From Defluviimonas aquaemixtae (GTDB taxonomy: Bacteria; Pseudomonadota; Alphaproteobacteria; Rhodobacterales; Rhodobacteraceae): DNA of 64,000 bases. A program made the position numbers and the translations under genes. A model generated the notes under the pieces. It ran no database searches, was not told the DNA's origin, and was given only the letters and a program-made list of their open reading frames with translations. Below are positions 17,715 to 26,656 of this stretch, piece by piece; position 1 is the stretch's first letter, and the number at the start of each line of letters is the position of its first letter. Location of the stretch: contig NZ_OMOQ01000006.1 in NCBI RefSeq assembly GCF_900302475.1, positions 1 to 64,000 of the forward strand. The letters are read 5' to 3'.

Positions 17715-19286
17715 TTAAGATGTGGCTTCGCCGACAGATGGCTCGGCCCCCGCCGGGGCTCTGCCCTCGGCCTCGCCACGTGCCTCGATCACCTCGGGCT
17801 GCTTGATCTCCTTGCGGATCTCGCGCAGGAAACCGACGATCTGCAGTAGCACGATCACCGCGAAGGGAATGGCGCCTGTAATGGCCATCGCCTTGGCGAC
17901 CGTCACCGACTCGGTCACCAGCGTCGAGAAGGTCAGGACGGCGATCAGGACCCCCCAGATCATCTTCTGAGTGACCGGCGGATTCAGATTGCCGTCCGTT
18001 GTCATCATCGACAGCACAAACGTCCCAGAATCCGCCGAGGTGACGAGGAAGATGAAGAGAAGTGCTGCCGCCAGCGCAGCCAGGATCGTCGAACCCGGGA
18101 AGTAGCCGAGGAACGCGAAGAGCGCGGCGAAGACATCCTCGAAGATGATCTCCTTCAGGCCGCCGCCGCCATACATTTCGATGTAAAAGCCCGCACCGCC
18201 AAAGGCCGCGAACCACAGCATCGAGAAGAGTGTCGGCACCAGCACGACACCGAAGATGAACTCGCGGATCGTGCGTCCGCGCGAGATGCGGGCGACGAAG
18301 ATGCCGATGAACGGCCCCCAGGCGAGCCACCAGATGAGGTAAGTCAACGTCCAGCCCGAGGTCCAGCCCGTCAGCCCCTCGAACGGATAAAGCGTGAAGG
18401 ACTTGGTGACGATCGCGCTGAAATAGCGTCCTATGGAATCGACGAAAGCCTCCATGATGAATTGCGTGGGACCGGCGAAGATCACCATCATCATGATCGC
18501 CACGGTCAGCACCATGTTGATATTCGACAGAATCTTGATTCCCTTGTCCACGCCCGTCGTCGCAGATGTCATGTAGGCCACGAACAAGGCCACGAGAATG
18601 ATCATCGACATCGTGTTGTTCTGCTCGGTCCCGAAGGCATAGAACATGCCAGATCGAACGGCGAGCGCGCCCATGGCGAGCGAGCCCGCCAGCCCGAAGA
18701 CGACCGAGATGACGCCAAGGATGTCGGCCACCTTGCCGACCGACTCGCCTGCGGGCCCCTTGAAGACGTGCTTGATCGGCGTCGAGATCATCGAGGCTTC
18801 GTTGCGGCGGAAGGTGAAATAGGCGATCACCAGCGCGCAGCAGCCATAGATCGACCAGGCATGCAGCCCCCAATGCAGATTGGTGATGACGAGCGCCTCG
18901 CGCGCCGCGGCCGCGGTCTCGCCCTCCATACCGGGCGGCGAGACGAAGTGATACATCGGCTCGGCCGCGCCCCAGACCAGAAGCCCTGACCCCATGCCGC
19001 CCGCGAACAACATCGCGATCCACGATGCGGTGCTGAATTCCGGCTCCTCGTCATCCTTGCCGAGGCGAATATGGCCGTAAGGTCCGAACGCCATGTACGC
19101 GCTGAGGATCAGGAATGCCGAACACATGGCCAGCCACATCCAGCCAGCGCCGTTCAGAAGGTAGCTCGTGAACGCCTGCGCCGAACCGGTCATGCTCGAA
19201 GGGCTGATCACACCCCAGACGCCGATCGCCAGACAAAGCAGCATGGCGACGATAAAGACGATGTTAAAGGATGCGCCCTTGAGCAT
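17715..19286 (-). CDS. BCCT-family (betaine/carnitine/choline) transporter
   Basis: 523 aa, twelve predicted membrane segments. Core features: WIAMLFAGGMGSGLLVWGAAEP in helix 3, and the highly conserved WLAWGPFIGIFVARISRGRTIREF in helices 8-9. The first has the glycine-rich stretch that in Na+-coupled members holds the ion site. Uptake of a quaternary ammonium or similar solute at the inner membrane, Na+- or H+-driven. The ATG at 19286 has GGAGGGACGTA just upstream. The C-terminus is short and hydrophilic (RGEAEGRAPAGAEPSVGEATS) and lacks the long basic osmosensing tail of BetP. First gene of the BCCT-binding protein-Usp unit. Confidence 0.95.
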   Translation of the reverse strand: MLKGASFNIVFIVAMLLCLAIGVWGVISPSSMTGSAQAFTSYLLNGAGWMWLAMCSAFLILSAYMAFGPYGHIRLGKDDEEPEFSTASWIAMLFAGGMGSGLLVWGAAEPMYHFVSPPGMEGETAAAAREALVITNLHWGLHAWSIYGCCALVIAYFTFRRNEASMISTPIKHVFKGPAGESVGKVADILGVISVVFGLAGSLAMGALAVRSGMFYAFGTEQNNTMSMIILVALFVAYMTSATTGVDKGIKILSNINMVLTVAIMMMVIFAGPTQFIMEAFVDSIGRYFSAIVTKSFTLYPFEGLTGWTSGWTLTYLIWWLAWGPFIGIFVARISRGRTIREFIFGVVLVPTLFSMLWFAAFGGAGFYIEMYGGGGLKEIIFEDVFAALFAFLGYFPGSTILAALAAALLFIFLVTSADSGTFVLSMMTTDGNLNPPVTQKMIWGVLIAVLTFSTLVTESVTVAKAMAITGAIPFAVIVLLQIVGFLREIRKEIKQPEVIEARGEAEGRAPAGAEPSVGEATS

Positions 19287-19640
19287 TACGTCCCTCCCCG
19301 TTTTTTTGGAATTGGTCCCGTGGGGCCGTCGTAATTCCGCCAATCGAATGGTGAAAAGAAATCGCCGTCAAGGTTGACAATCGTTTGTTTTCTTTCGATG
19401 CGAATCGCCGCTGGTGCCGCCGCGCCGGTGCGGCGACGGCATCCTTCGAAGCCTTCGGTCGCGCGAATACTCATTGTCGAAGCGAACGCGGACGGCAGCC
19501 GCCGAGCTGTCGGCCGCCCGCCCGCTTGCCCTGCCAGGACAGTGTTCGGGCTGCGGCATTGCCTGCAATCGTCGTAACAAAACAATAGGCGCGCGCCGCT
19601 CCTCTCGGCACGCGCCCATCCTCCCAGCAGAACCGCCGGT
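19287..19640. other. Non-coding stretch between BCCT and hppD
   Basis: About 350 bases upstream of the BCCT gene and downstream of hppD, both on the minus strand. It holds the hppD terminator at 19588-19616 and presumably the BCCT promoter between 19290 and 19420 (a TTGACG is visible there on the minus strand, without a good -10). No gene can be supported. Confidence 0.5.
19576..19616 (-). terminator. Rho-independent terminator of hppD
   Basis: Read on the minus strand: GGCGCGTGCC, a nine-base loop, GGCGCGCGCC (ten pairs including one G-U), followed at once by TATTGTTTTGTT. Stem 19588-19597 and 19607-19616, T-rich run 19576-19587. Confidence 0.8.
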
Positions 19641-20735
19641 TTACCCGGCTTTGAGAACGCCTCTTGCGATCTGGTCGGCCTCGATGGATTCGAAGAGCGC
19701 CTTGAAATTGCCCTCGCCGAAGCCGTCATCGCCCTTTCTCTGGATGAATTCGAAGAAGATCGGCCCAATCACGGTCTTGGAGAATATCTGCAGCAGGATC
19801 TTCGTCTCCCCGCCGTCGACCACCCCCTCGCCATCGATGAGGATGCCGTGTTTCTTCAGCCGTTCGATGGGCTCGTCATGGCCCTTCACCCGGTCGCGGC
19901 TCATCTCATAGTAGCTGTCCGGTGGGGCGGGCATGAACTTCAGACCGCGCGCGGCGATGGCGTCGACCGAGTCGTAGATGTTCTCTGTGCCGACCGCGAT
20001 GTGCTGGATCCCCTCGCCCTTGTAGCGCTTGAGGTATTCGACGATCTGGCCCTTCTCGCCCCGGTCCTCGTTGATCGGGATACGTATGCGCCCGCAGGGC
20101 GAGGTCAGCGCCCGGGAGTGAAGCCCGGTGAACTTGCCCTGGATATCGAAGAAGCGGATTTCCTTGAAGTTGAAGAGATCGCCGTAGAACTTGAACCAGA
20201 CGTCCATGTTGCCCTTGTGGACGTTGTGGGTCAGGTGGTCGAGATAGTAAAAGCCGACACCTTCGGGTTTCGACTGGGCAAGCCAGTCGAATTCCGCGTT
20301 GTAAGGCGACGTCTCGTAATACTGGTCGATGAAGTAGATGAGCGAGCCGCCGATCCCCCGGATGGCGGGCACATTCATGGTCTTGTCGTCGCCCTCGTAG
20401 GGTTCGGCTCCCTTCGCCACCGCGTGATCGAAGGCATGCTTCGCATTCACGACGCGCCACGCCATCGACGGCGCGCAGGGCCCGTGTTCTTCCACGAAGC
20501 GCGCGGCGAAGCTTCCTGGCTCCGCGTTCAGCACATAGGTGATGTCGCCCTGCTGCCAGAGCTCGACATTCCTCTCCTTGTGCGTCGCCGTTTTCTCATA
20601 GCCCATGCGAGCGAACAGCTCGCGCAGCGTCTCGGGCTCCGGATGAGCAAACTCGACGAACTCGAACCCGTCGGTGCCGGCGGGGTTCTGCTCCGTGATG
20701 GTGGATTTCGGGGCGGAATGAGGAAACGGACCCAA
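19641..20735 (-). CDS. hppD: 4-hydroxyphenylpyruvate dioxygenase
   Basis: 364 aa, usual size. Fe(II) enzyme of tyrosine catabolism, turning 4-hydroxyphenylpyruvate into homogentisate. Vicinal-oxygen-chelate halves: the N-terminal FEFVEFAHPEPETLRELFA and the catalytic C-terminal half with the iron histidines in LDHLTHNVHKGNM and GIQHIAVGTENI, the iron glutamate in IGPIFFEFIQRKG, and the closing helix motif FGEGNFKALFESIE. The start is a TTG at 20735: no ATG fits, and a perfect AGGAGG sits eight bases upstream. Divergent from an Lrp-type regulator, with repeated operators in between; an own terminator follows. Confidence 0.96.
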   Translation of the reverse strand: MGPFPHSAPKSTITEQNPAGTDGFEFVEFAHPEPETLRELFARMGYEKTATHKERNVELWQQGDITYVLNAEPGSFAARFVEEHGPCAPSMAWRVVNAKHAFDHAVAKGAEPYEGDDKTMNVPAIRGIGGSLIYFIDQYYETSPYNAEFDWLAQSKPEGVGFYYLDHLTHNVHKGNMDVWFKFYGDLFNFKEIRFFDIQGKFTGLHSRALTSPCGRIRIPINEDRGEKGQIVEYLKRYKGEGIQHIAVGTENIYDSVDAIAARGLKFMPAPPDSYYEMSRDRVKGHDEPIERLKKHGILIDGEGVVDGGETKILLQIFSKTVIGPIFFEFIQRKGDDGFGEGNFKALFESIEADQIARGVLKAG

Positions 20736-20750
20736 TGGACAGACCTCCTG

Positions 20751-20840
20751 TGCGCGTTACATCAAGTTTACCGCACAGTTCACGCGCATGTTGCGCGTTT
20801 GTCGTATAAAATTGATATGCACGCGCGCAAATTGCGCGTT
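20751..20840. promoter_or_regulatory. Three TGCGCGTT repeats at 41-bp spacing in the hppD/lrp intergenic region
   Basis: TGCGCGTT occurs at 20751-20758, 20792-20799 and 20833-20840, i.e. exactly 41 bp apart, close to four helical turns. The third is half of a 7-1-7 palindrome, CGCGCAA-A-TTGCGCG. Periodic sites on one helix face suit the multimeric binding of Lrp/AsnC proteins, and the divergent gene encodes one. Binding is inferred. Confidence 0.6.
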
Positions 20841-20853
20841 ATGCTATAATCCC

Positions 20854-21327
20854 ATGCACATTTCCCGCATCGCACTCGACGAAACCGACTCGCGACTGCT
20901 TTCCGCGCTTCAGCGCAACGCGCACCTGACCTCGCAGGAACTGGGAGAGGAGCTGAATCTCTCGCCTAGCCAGGCCGGGCGCCGGCGCCAGCGGCTCGAG
21001 GCCGAGGGACTGATCCAGGGCTATGCGGCGCGGCTCGATCCCCACCGCCTCGGACTTGCCGTCCAGGCCTTCGTTCAAGTCCAGATGACCCGCCATGGCC
21101 ACGAGACGACCGCCGCCTTCTCGCGTCTTGTCGATGCGCAGCCGGAAATCACAAGCGCATGGACGCTGACAGGCGAAGCGGACTATCTTCTTAGAGTCTA
21201 CTGCCAAGATCTCTCCAGCCTAAACCGGCTGATCCATCAGGTTCTGCTCGCCCATCCGGCGGTTTCCCGGGTGCAAAGCCAGATCGTGATGGACCAGTTC
21301 AAACCCGACGCCCCTTTGCCAACTTGA
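20854..21327 (+). CDS. Lrp/AsnC-family regulator, divergent to hppD
   Basis: 157 aa. N-terminal HTH (DSRLLSALQRNAHLTSQEL, then LSPSQAGRRRQRLEAEGLI) and C-terminal RAM/ligand domain (AVQAFVQVQM, TLTGEADYLLRVYC, VQSQIVMDQFK). The ATG at 20854 is used because the family N-terminus starts there. Probably controls hppD in response to an aromatic amino acid, judged by the divergent layout and the repeated sites. The KefB/C-type gene starts eight bases after its stop without its own ribosome binding site, so the two may be cotranscribed. Confidence 0.92.
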   Translation: MHISRIALDETDSRLLSALQRNAHLTSQELGEELNLSPSQAGRRRQRLEAEGLIQGYAARLDPHRLGLAVQAFVQVQMTRHGHETTAAFSRLVDAQPEITSAWTLTGEADYLLRVYCQDLSSLNRLIHQVLLAHPAVSRVQSQIVMDQFKPDAPLPT

Positions 21328-21335
21328 TTGTTTGA

Positions 21336-23210
21336 ATGGAAAGCTTCCTCTTTCAGGCCTCTCTCTACCTCGTCGCCGTGGTTGTCGCGGTGCCCGTGGC
21401 GTCGCGACTAGGGCTCGGCTCTGTTCTCGGCTACCTCGTCGCGGGAATCATGATCGGCCCGGTCTTCGGTCTCGTCGGATCAGAGACCAAGGATCTTCAG
21501 CATTTCGCCGAGTTCGGCGTGGTGATGATGCTCTTCCTCATCGGGCTGGAGCTAGAACCGCGTGCCTTGTGGAACATGCGCGAACGGCTTTTGGGGCTCG
21601 GCGGACTTCAGATCGTCGTGACCACTATCGTCGTCACCCTCGGAGCACTGGCCCTCGGCGAGGGCTGGCGGGTCGCGCTCACGCTCGGGATCATCCTGTC
21701 TTTGTCCTCGACCGCGATCGTCCTGCAGACGCTCAGCGAAAAGCGGCTGATGCAGACCGCGGGTGGCCGGAGCGCCTTTTCGGTGCTGCTCATGCAGGAC
21801 ATCGCGGTCATCCCGTTCCTCGCGTTTCTCCCGCTTCTGGCATTGCCCGGCGCGCGCGCACTCGCCAAGGCCGAGGCGGCCGAGGCGCAGAGGGCGCTTA
21901 GTTTCCTGCAAGAGCTGCCCGGCTGGGGAGTGACGCTTGTCACCCTCGGCGCCGTCGCCGCGATCGCGCTAGCCGGGCACTACGTCATCCGCCCGCTTTA
22001 CGCCTTCGTCCACCGGGCGCGGCTGAGAGAGGTAAACACCGCGCTCGCGCTGATGATCGTCGTCTGCATCGCCTCGCTCATGCTGATGGTGGGCCTCTCG
22101 CCGGCGCTCGGCACGTTCCTCGCCGGCGTCGTCCTCGCCAACTCCGAGTTCAAGCACGAGCTTGAATCCGACATCGCCCCCTTCAAGGGTTTGCTGCTGG
22201 GCCTCTTCTTCATCACCGTGGGCGCAGGGATCGACGTCGAGGTCTTCTTCAGCCAACCCGTCCTGCTGATCTCGTTCACGCTCGCGCTAATGGCGGCCAA
22301 GGGCGCGGTGCTCTACGGCCTCGGCCGGCTCTTTAAGCTCAAAGGGCGCGACCAGTGGCTCTTCACGCTCGGTCTCGCCCAGGCCGGCGAGTTCGGCTTC
22401 GTTCTGACGGCCTTCGCGCTCAAGCAGCGCATCCTGCCCGACGCGCTGGCGCAGCAGCTCCTGCTCGTCATCGCGATGTCGATGTTCCTGACGCCGCTCT
22501 TCTTCATCCTGCACGATGTTCTCGCGCGGCGGATGAAGGACGAAGGCGCGCCGCAGAAGACGGACGAAATCGACGAGCAGCAGCCGGTGATCATCGCCGG
22601 CGTCGGCCGCTTCGGACAGGTCGTCAACCGCATGGTCACCATGTCGGGCTTCCGCACGACGGTGCTTGACCACGATCTAAAGGTCATCCAGCTTCTCCGC
22701 AAGTTCGGCTTCAAGGGCTATGTCGGCGATCCGACCCGGCCCGAGCTTCTGCGCGCAGCGGGCCTCGACCATGCGAAGGTGCTCGTCGTCTGCCTCGACG
22801 ATCGCGCCGCCTCGGTCCGGCTCGTGACCTATGCCCGGCGCATGCGCGAGGACCTGCACATCGTCGTCCGCGCCCGCGACCGCGAGCATGTGTTCGAGCT
22901 TTACCGTGCTGGCGCCGACGACATCGTGCGCGAATATTTCGACGCGAGCCTCAGAGCGGGGCGCTATGTGCTCGAAAACATGGGCCTGTCGGAATACGAA
23001 GCGTCAGAGCTTCAAAAGACTTTCTACGCGCTCGACCGGACTGCGGTGCGCGACCTTGCCGAACTCTGGCGGCCTGATCTGCCCACCGAAAAGAACGCGG
23101 CCTACATCGCGCGGGCGCGCGAACTCAACAGGGAACTCGAGGCGGCCCTTCTCGCGCGTTTCGCCGAGACTCGCGAGGAAAAGGCCAAGCCCCGAGACGC
23201 GGCCGAGTAG
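21336..23210 (+). CDS. KefB/KefC-type monovalent cation:proton antiporter (CPA2) with RCK domain
   Basis: 624 aa. Membrane part about 1-390 with some twelve helices (LGSVLGYLVAGIMIGPVFGL, FGVVMMLFLIGLELEP, SSTAIVLQTL, SVLLMQDIAVIPFL). Cytoplasmic RCK/TrkA-N Rossmann domain about 412-530 starting VIIAGVGRFGQVV with NAD-binding GxGxxG, DHD and GDPTRPELLRAAGLD. Exports K+ (or Na+) in exchange for H+; in E. coli the homologues protect against electrophiles under glutathione control. No KefF/KefG partner is present. Translation probably depends on coupling to the Lrp gene, since no ribosome binding site is seen. Confidence 0.92.
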   Translation: MESFLFQASLYLVAVVVAVPVASRLGLGSVLGYLVAGIMIGPVFGLVGSETKDLQHFAEFGVVMMLFLIGLELEPRALWNMRERLLGLGGLQIVVTTIVVTLGALALGEGWRVALTLGIILSLSSTAIVLQTLSEKRLMQTAGGRSAFSVLLMQDIAVIPFLAFLPLLALPGARALAKAEAAEAQRALSFLQELPGWGVTLVTLGAVAAIALAGHYVIRPLYAFVHRARLREVNTALALMIVVCIASLMLMVGLSPALGTFLAGVVLANSEFKHELESDIAPFKGLLLGLFFITVGAGIDVEVFFSQPVLLISFTLALMAAKGAVLYGLGRLFKLKGRDQWLFTLGLAQAGEFGFVLTAFALKQRILPDALAQQLLLVIAMSMFLTPLFFILHDVLARRMKDEGAPQKTDEIDEQQPVIIAGVGRFGQVVNRMVTMSGFRTTVLDHDLKVIQLLRKFGFKGYVGDPTRPELLRAAGLDHAKVLVVCLDDRAASVRLVTYARRMREDLHIVVRARDREHVFELYRAGADDIVREYFDASLRAGRYVLENMGLSEYEASELQKTFYALDRTAVRDLAELWRPDLPTEKNAAYIARARELNRELEAALLARFAETREEKAKPRDAAE

Positions 23211-23611
23211 CCATCGCCGCAGCCAGTTCGGTGCGAGACCAGCGTTCGGGAATTCGGTATCAACAGCGCAGGATGCGCGAGTGACCGGTTCGGGCCCGAT
23301 CCACAGCCAGCATAACTTTGCTGCTTTGCTGCGCGCGCAGAACTTCCCTCGCCACAACGCCACTAAGCTCTACTCTGCCTCTCGGAGGAAATCGCGGCCG
23401 TTCAGACAAGCCGCAGCGACATCGAAACTGGCGATGCCGGGGTCTCGCAGATCAACCTGTTGTCGGTGCCGTCTGACTGAACGGCCGCGCTTGGTCCCTA
23501 CTGCCCGGGCCTTTGGTACGGCGCGGCGGGAAAGTCAGACATCCTCGAATTCGGATCATTGCCCGGTGCGTGCTTCGCAGCACTAGCGACGCGTCGCTGT
23601 TCGCCTGACCC
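23211..23611. other. Non-coding stretch between convergent kef and RND genes
   Basis: About 400 bases where two transcription units meet. It contains an 11-bp inverted repeat CGGCCGTTCAG (23395-23405) / CTGAACGGCCG (23478-23488) separated by 72 bases, and a perfect 14-base palindrome AGCGACGCGTCGCT at 23585-23598 near the RND stop. No gene can be supported on either strand. Confidence 0.5.
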
Positions 23612-26600
23612 TCAAGTTGCCCGCTTCGGCTGATTTGCCCCCAGGACCGTCACCAATCCGCGGCGCACCCTCGCCTTGAGGCCATCCACGACGCTGAACA
23701 CCGACGGGACGAAAAGGAGTGAGAGCACGGTCGAAAGAAGCAATCCGCCGATGACCGCAATCGCCATCGGTGCACGGAACTCGCCGCCCTCGCCCACCGC
23801 CAGCGCGCTGGGGACCATGCCGGCCGTCATCGCGATTGTGGTCATGATGATCGGGCGCGCGCGCTTGTGGCCCGCCTCCAGCATCGCCTGTCTGCGGTCC
23901 ATCCCCGCGTTCATCGCCTCAAGAGCGAATTCGACGAGCATGATGGCGTTCTTGGTCACGATCCCCATCAGCATCAGGAAGCCGATGATCACCGAAAGGC
24001 CGATCCCAGCACCATAGAGGTATAGGGCGAAGATCGCGCCGCCGATGGCCAGAGGCAGGGACAGGAGAATCGTGACCGGCGTGACAAAGCTGGAAAACAG
24101 AAGCACCAGAACGACATAGACCAGAAGAATGCCGGCCCCCATAGCAAGGCCGAACTGCGTGAAGATCTCGCCCATGATCTCGGCATCGCCGCCCGCCTGG
24201 ATCGACGTGCCTTCGGGCATGCTGAGTGCGACCGGCAGTGAGTTCACGGCTTCGGTCGCAGGTCCGAGAAGCGCGCCTTCGGCCAAATCGGCCTCGACCG
24301 TCGTGCGGTATTGCCGGTCATAGCGTTCGATGGAGGTCGGACCGGTCGAGAGCTGAACATCCGCGACGACGCCCAGGGGGACGGGCGCGCCGGTCGTGGT
24401 AGGGATGCGCAGTCCCGCCATGCGGAAGAGATCTTCGCGCACGTCCCGTTCCATCCGCACGATGATCGGGATCTGGCGCTCGCCGGTGTTGAACTTGGCC
24501 GAGCCCGAGCCCGTCTCGCCGATGGTCGCGATACGGATGGTCGAGGCAAGCGCCGCCGACGTCACGCCGAGTTCCGCCGCGACTTCAGCGCGCGGTGTGA
24601 TCTGGATTTCCGGGCGGACAAGCGAGGCCTGGCTCGCGGCACCGGCGATCTCCGGCAATGCGTTCATCTGTTCGGCGAGCTCGCCGGCCGCGGCCGCCGT
24701 CGCCGCGATATCGTCGCCGAGCACACTGATGGAGATGTCGCGTGCGCCGCTTTCGTTCAGGACGAACAGGCGGACATCCGGCACGCCGACCAGGAGACTG
24801 TCGAGCTCGTCGATGATCTCGAACGAACTTCGGTCGCGATCGCCCTTCTGGCCGAACCCGATACTGAGATTGGCGGTCGTGTCGCGCCCGTCCACGAAGA
24901 CGGTTTCGACCTCCGGGACCGTCGCGATGATGTCGGTCACCTCACGGGCGACGCTGCGCGTTTCGTCCATCAGCGCCCCCGGCGGCAGCTCGATCGAGAC
25001 GCTGGCCCGGCCGGTGTCCGAGGGCGGCACGAACTCGGTCGGCAGGAGCGTCGCGGAAAAGATCGAGGCGGCGAAGATCGCGAGGCCCAGAATCAGCGTG
25101 ACCGTTCGATTGCGGAGCGTCCAGTTCAGGATCCGCATGTAACTGCGCATCACGAAGCCGTCGCTTTCCTCTTCCGGCGCGATCCCGTCGCGCATGAAGT
25201 AAGCGGCCATCATCGGTGTGATCAGGCGCGCGACCAGAAGCGAGAACAAGACCGCGACCGCAACCGTCAGGCCGAACTGCTTGAAATACTGGCCCGCGAT
25301 GCCGGACATGAAGCTGACCGGCGCGAAGACGGCGACAATGGTGAAGCTGATCGCGATGACGGTCAGGCCGATTTCAGAGGCCGCTTCCTCGCTGGCCTCG
25401 TAGGCCGGTTTGCCCATCTGGATGTGCCGGACAATGTTCTCGATCTCGACGATCGCGTCGTCCACGAGAATGCCCGTGACGAGCGTGATGCCGAGAAGCG
25501 AGACAGTGTTGAGCGAGAAGCCCAGATATTGCATCACGATGAATGTCGGAATGATCGACAAGGGCAGCGCCACGGCCGTGATGATCGTGGCGCGCCAGTT
25601 CCGAAGGAAGAGGAAGACCACGAACACGGCGAGCGCCGCGCCTTCGTACAGCGTATCCATCGCCGAGTGATAGTTGCCCTCGGTATAGATCGTGGCATCG
25701 TCGATCAGCGAGAACGTCGCGTTCGGATACACGGCGCGGATCTCGACAAGCCGCTCCTTCGCATTGTCACCGGCTTCGAGATCGCTGGCACCAGTCGCGC
25801 GGAACACGCCGAAGGCGACGACCGGCTCGCCGTTGTACATCGCGAAGGACTCGGGCTCGGTCGCGCCTTCCTTCACGACCCCCAGATCGTCCAGCCGGAC
25901 CGTAGTGCCGGCGGATGTGGTGATCGGGGTCGCGGCAAGTTCCGCGATCGTCGAGGCGCTGCCGAGCGCCCGGATCGAGTATTCCTGCCCGGCCAGATCG
26001 CCGCTGCCGCCGCCGAGGTCGATGTTGGTCTGGCGAAGCTGGTTGTTGACGTCCGAAGCCGCAAGCCCAAGCGCGAACAGCCTGTCCGGGTCGAGCTCAA
26101 CTTCCACCGCCTGATCCGCCCCGCCAATGCGGGAGACCTTTCCAACGCCGCCCACGGTGGTCAGTTCACGGGCGACCACCTCGTCCACGAAATAGGAAAG
26201 CTCCTCGATCGACCGTGTCGGGTCGGACACCGCGTAGGTCAGGATCGGCATGCCGGTGACGTCAAGCCGCTGCACATCTGGCTCGGTGATGCTTTCGGGC
26301 AGGTCGCCACGGACTCCCGCCACAGCGTCCTTGATGTCATTCAGCGCACGGTCGGTGTCGGTCTCGATTTCGAACTCGATAGTGATGCTGGCAAAGCTGT
26401 CGGTTGCCGTGGCCGAGACGTGGCGCACCCCGATCACGTCCGAAACCGCACTTTCGACGGGTTTGACGATCTGGTTGGCGATCTCGGAGGGCGCAGCACC
26501 GGGCTGGCCGATGCCGACCGTGACGATGGGGATGTCGATGTTGGGAAACTGCGTAACCGGGAGACGGAAGAATCCGACCAGGCCGGCAACGAGAAGCACC

Positions 26601-26656
26601 AGAAAGAGCGCAAGCGACGGAACGGGATTGCGGATAGCCCAAGTGGACATGTTCAT
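23612..26656 (-). CDS. RND-family (AcrB/MexB-type) efflux permease
   Basis: 1014 aa, full length. Twelve-helix inner-membrane pump with two large periplasmic loops. Start MNMSTWAIRNPVPSLALFLV; helix 4 has the proton-relay Asp pair in GILVDDAIVEIENI; the second half repeats the fold, with GIVTKNAIMLVEFA and ARPIIMTTIAMTAGMVPSA. Belongs to the hydrophobe/amphiphile efflux type. ATGA overlap with the adaptor gene upstream shows cotranslation. No outer-membrane TolC-like gene is in the unit. Substrate unknown; control probably by the divergent GbsR-type repressor. Confidence 0.95.
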   Translation of the reverse strand: MNMSTWAIRNPVPSLALFLVLLVAGLVGFFRLPVTQFPNIDIPIVTVGIGQPGAAPSEIANQIVKPVESAVSDVIGVRHVSATATDSFASITIEFEIETDTDRALNDIKDAVAGVRGDLPESITEPDVQRLDVTGMPILTYAVSDPTRSIEELSYFVDEVVARELTTVGGVGKVSRIGGADQAVEVELDPDRLFALGLAASDVNNQLRQTNIDLGGGSGDLAGQEYSIRALGSASTIAELAATPITTSAGTTVRLDDLGVVKEGATEPESFAMYNGEPVVAFGVFRATGASDLEAGDNAKERLVEIRAVYPNATFSLIDDATIYTEGNYHSAMDTLYEGAALAVFVVFLFLRNWRATIITAVALPLSIIPTFIVMQYLGFSLNTVSLLGITLVTGILVDDAIVEIENIVRHIQMGKPAYEASEEAASEIGLTVIAISFTIVAVFAPVSFMSGIAGQYFKQFGLTVAVAVLFSLLVARLITPMMAAYFMRDGIAPEEESDGFVMRSYMRILNWTLRNRTVTLILGLAIFAASIFSATLLPTEFVPPSDTGRASVSIELPPGALMDETRSVAREVTDIIATVPEVETVFVDGRDTTANLSIGFGQKGDRDRSSFEIIDELDSLLVGVPDVRLFVLNESGARDISISVLGDDIAATAAAAGELAEQMNALPEIAGAASQASLVRPEIQITPRAEVAAELGVTSAALASTIRIATIGETGSGSAKFNTGERQIPIIVRMERDVREDLFRMAGLRIPTTTGAPVPLGVVADVQLSTGPTSIERYDRQYRTTVEADLAEGALLGPATEAVNSLPVALSMPEGTSIQAGGDAEIMGEIFTQFGLAMGAGILLVYVVLVLLFSSFVTPVTILLSLPLAIGGAIFALYLYGAGIGLSVIIGFLMLMGIVTKNAIMLVEFALEAMNAGMDRRQAMLEAGHKRARPIIMTTIAMTAGMVPSALAVGEGGEFRAPMAIAVIGGLLLSTVLSLLFVPSVFSVVDGLKARVRRGLVTVLGANQPKRAT

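Noticed and set aside
20845..20850. TATAAT as -10 box of the Lrp-type gene
   Set aside because: It lies four bases before the ATG, which would place the transcript start inside the start codon, and no -35 fits.
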